The notes under the pieces: generated by a model
The model's input: the letters and a program-made list of their open reading frames with translations, nothing else
Told to the model about the DNA's origin: nothing
Databases searched by the model: none
Source: Pediococcus cellicola
Lineage (GTDB): Bacteria > Bacillota > Bacilli > Lactobacillales > Lactobacillaceae
Direction of reading: 5' to 3'
DNA length: 64,000 nt
Assembly: GCF_001438655.1 (NCBI RefSeq)
Contig: NZ_JQBR01000002.1
Location: 154,057-218,056 of the forward strand
In this document: positions 63,342-64,000 of the stretch, piece after piece
Layout: each line of letters begins with the position of its first letter
How positions within the stretch are numbered: position 1 is the stretch's first letter
Position numbers and translations under genes: made by a program

Positions 63342-64000
63342 ATGAAAAGAAAAAATCTCATTGGATTAGGCATTGTCGCACCTGCTGTGCTTGGTATTTC
63401 CGGCATTACGGCTATCAGCGCTAGATTATATGATTACGCTTTTCGCCGCGTGGATTACGTTCCCGAAACCTCTGCCGACAAACAAAAATATGCAGACGAT
63501 TACTATGACTACGTCAATTGGTTTCATAGTGTTCCCTCCCATCAGTGGACCTTACATCCGTCTGACTTAGAAAATCGTGTAGAAGCCACTTTTATTCCCG
63601 CAGCCAATCCCAACGCAAAAACGACTGTTATTATCGCCCATGGGTACAAAGGTAACGGTGAAACGATGTCGAACTATGCCAAAATGTTTTACGACATGGG
63701 TTATAATGTCTTGCTCCCTGATGACCGTGCTCACGGCAATAGTTCGGGGGACTATATCAACTTTGGCTGGATCGATCGTCAGGATTTCGCGGAATGGAGT
63801 CACAATGTGGTCAACAATATTGGTGAGGACTCAAAGATCATCATGTTTGGGGTCAGCATGGGTGGCGCAACTATCCAAATGACTAGCGGAGAAATGCTGC
63901 CGCCACAGGTTAAACTCATGATTTCAGATTGTGGCTACTCAGATTTACGCTCCGAATTATCCTATTTACTTAAGAATCAGTTTCATTTATCCCCGACAAT
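63342..64000 (+). CDS. Membrane-anchored alpha/beta hydrolase, 3' end outside window
   Basis: The visible 219 codons show an N-terminal hydrophobic anchor (residues 5-25) followed by a serine hydrolase domain: VIIAHGYKGNGETMSNYAKMF, then LPDDRAHGNSSGDYINFGW, then the nucleophile elbow GVSMGGAT and ISDCGYSDLRSEL. It is a paralogue of the enzyme at 27830-28774, sharing the order and these motifs. The catalytic Asp and His are beyond the window. AGGAGG lies upstream of the ATG. It may be cotranscribed with the phosphatase gene. Confidence 0.85.
   Translation, partial: MKRKNLIGLGIVAPAVLGISGITAISARLYDYAFRRVDYVPETSADKQKYADDYYDYVNWFHSVPSHQWTLHPSDLENRVEATFIPAANPNAKTTVIIAHGYKGNGETMSNYAKMFYDMGYNVLLPDDRAHGNSSGDYINFGWIDRQDFAEWSHNVVNNIGEDSKIIMFGVSMGGATIQMTSGEMLPPQVKLMISDCGYSDLRSELSYLLKNQFHLSPT

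Overview
The window looks like chromosomal DNA of a Lactobacillaceae bacterium (low to moderate GC, AGGAGG-type ribosome sites, TTG and GTG starts). The typical gene set supports this: PepX, proline iminopeptidase, a long phosphoketolase, a stand-alone CoA-acylating acetaldehyde dehydrogenase, LtaS-type lipoteichoic acid synthase, TagE-type teichoic acid glucosyltransferases, TerC, YibE/YibF and a MarR/RclA pair. Phosphoketolase plus acetylating aldehyde dehydrogenase suggests heterofermentation with ethanol formation, but species cannot be fixed from the sequence alone. No rRNA, tRNA, insertion sequence, CRISPR array or prophage was seen.

Layout. 1-9.1 kb: a GNAT end fragment, pepX, birA, a UPF0316 membrane protein, a proline iminopeptidase, an unknown membrane protein, an ABC-F ATPase and a VOC protein. 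9.1-13.5 kb: proBA, map and a trxA-degV operon, all on the minus strand. 13.6-20.8 kb: TerC, a frameshifted CorA, a MMPL exporter, a YibE/YibF pair and a GNAT protein. 20.9-32.7 kb: LTA synthase, ferredoxin-NADP reductase, nucleoside hydrolase with a cre-like promoter, a CPA1 antiporter, an anchored alpha/beta hydrolase, an XRE regulator, a methyltransferase-like protein, DedA and an L,D-transpeptidase operon. 32.7-34.9 kb: an AT-rich island with gene debris and an Lsa/Vga-like ABC-F gene, probably acquired. 35-49.2 kb: UspA, RluA, a nitroreductase, an orphan zinc-ribbon/AP2-like gene, phosphoketolase with a cre-like site, GntR, YbaK, MarR/RclA, two tandem TagE-like enzymes and acetaldehyde dehydrogenase with a Rex site. 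49.6-64 kb: small unknowns, a lipoprotein, Hsp20 with a perfect CIRCE, a P-type ATPase, a CNNM/CorC protein, a HAD phosphatase, an orphan NrdI, two aldo/keto reductases, a YitT-like protein, a tyrosine phosphatase and a truncated hydrolase.

Two dispersed intergenic repeat families stand out. One is a two-hairpin element whose first hairpin is the terminator of many plus-strand genes. The other, at three places (about 34.94-35.30, 51.38-51.84 and 58.52-59.27 kb), is an array of about 94-107 bp direct repeats. Each unit carries a GCGGGAT-N4-ATCCCGC core and each array ends in a unit that folds into a roughly 105 bp near-perfect hairpin. All arrays point the same way. Array arms are nearly identical within an array but differ between arrays. 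DNA to the right of two arrays is strongly C-rich and G-poor on the plus strand whatever the gene direction, and this fades over about 0.5-0.8 kb. By hand count, skew (G-C)/(G+C) is about -0.46 falling to -0.17 at the third locus and -0.30 falling to -0.17 at the second. This array-plus-skew arrangement is the strongest candidate for an undescribed system in the window.
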